Both the position numbers and the translations under genes were made by a program. 64,000 nt of DNA from Dipetalonema caudispina (Eukaryota; Nematoda; Chromadorea; Rhabditida; Onchocercidae). Shown piece after piece: positions 63,942-64,000 of the stretch. The stretch covers positions 1 to 64,000 of the forward strand of contig JABVXV010000247.1 of the NCBI GenBank assembly GCA_013365325.1, read 5' to 3'. Each line of letters begins with the position of its first letter. Position 1 is the first letter of the stretch. The notes beneath the pieces were generated by a model that was not told the origin of the DNA, did not search any database, and saw only the letters and a list, made by a program, of their open reading frames with translations.

Positions 63942-64000
63942 GTAAATTCCATATATATATATATTTTTTTCTCATACAATCTTACTCTTTTTTTCATACC

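Overview
This is a very AT-rich eukaryotic window with short to medium introns, polypyrimidine-TTTCAG splice acceptors, many A/T homopolymers and simple repeats. The gene content points to a nematode: a tyrosine phosphatase of the divergent nematode type, an acceptor that looks like a spliced-leader site just upstream of most start codons, and nematode-sized orthologues of SPT6/EMB-5, FMNL/FRL-1 and RPL-38. A clade III (spirurid or filarial-like) worm is the best guess from base composition and style, but the species cannot be fixed from the sequence. No virus, plasmid, CRISPR array or intact transposon was seen.

Layout, left to right. 0.3-1.4 kb (minus): two exons of a tyrosine phosphatase that runs off the left edge. 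1.4-6.2 kb: no gene supported. 6.2-15 kb (minus): a formin of the FMNL family in 22 recovered exons, with a GC-AG intron in the regulatory tail. 15-24 kb: gene-poor DNA dense in microsatellites, a two-unit minisatellite and a 92-bp tandem duplication. 24.1 kb (plus): ribosomal protein L38. 25.8 kb (plus): tRNA-Val(AAC). 26.7-30.8 kb (minus): an RNA polymerase I RPA43-like subunit and a Gemin8 orthologue, close together on one strand. 32.3-43.8 kb (minus): a DLGAP/SAPAP/GKAP scaffold with long introns. 47-48.4 kb (minus): a CHIC-family cysteine-rich membrane protein. 50.2-59.4 kb (minus): the transcription elongation factor SPT6 (emb-5) in at least 30 exons. 59.4-63.4 kb: no gene supported. 63.4 kb to the right edge (plus): the first exons of a secreted or receptor protein with a signal peptide, a cysteine cluster and a probable fibronectin-III start.

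The genes do not form one pathway. Several are core housekeeping functions (translation, Pol I transcription, Pol II elongation, snRNP assembly); the others act in actin dynamics, scaffolding, membrane traffic and signalling. For the multi-exon genes, exon phases were checked by hand and close without frameshift through every recovered coding exon. I found no evidence of a new multi-gene system. The points most worth checking are the GC-AG intron, the nematode Gemin8, the C-terminus of the DLGAP protein, the ambiguous end of SPT6, and several repeat structures.
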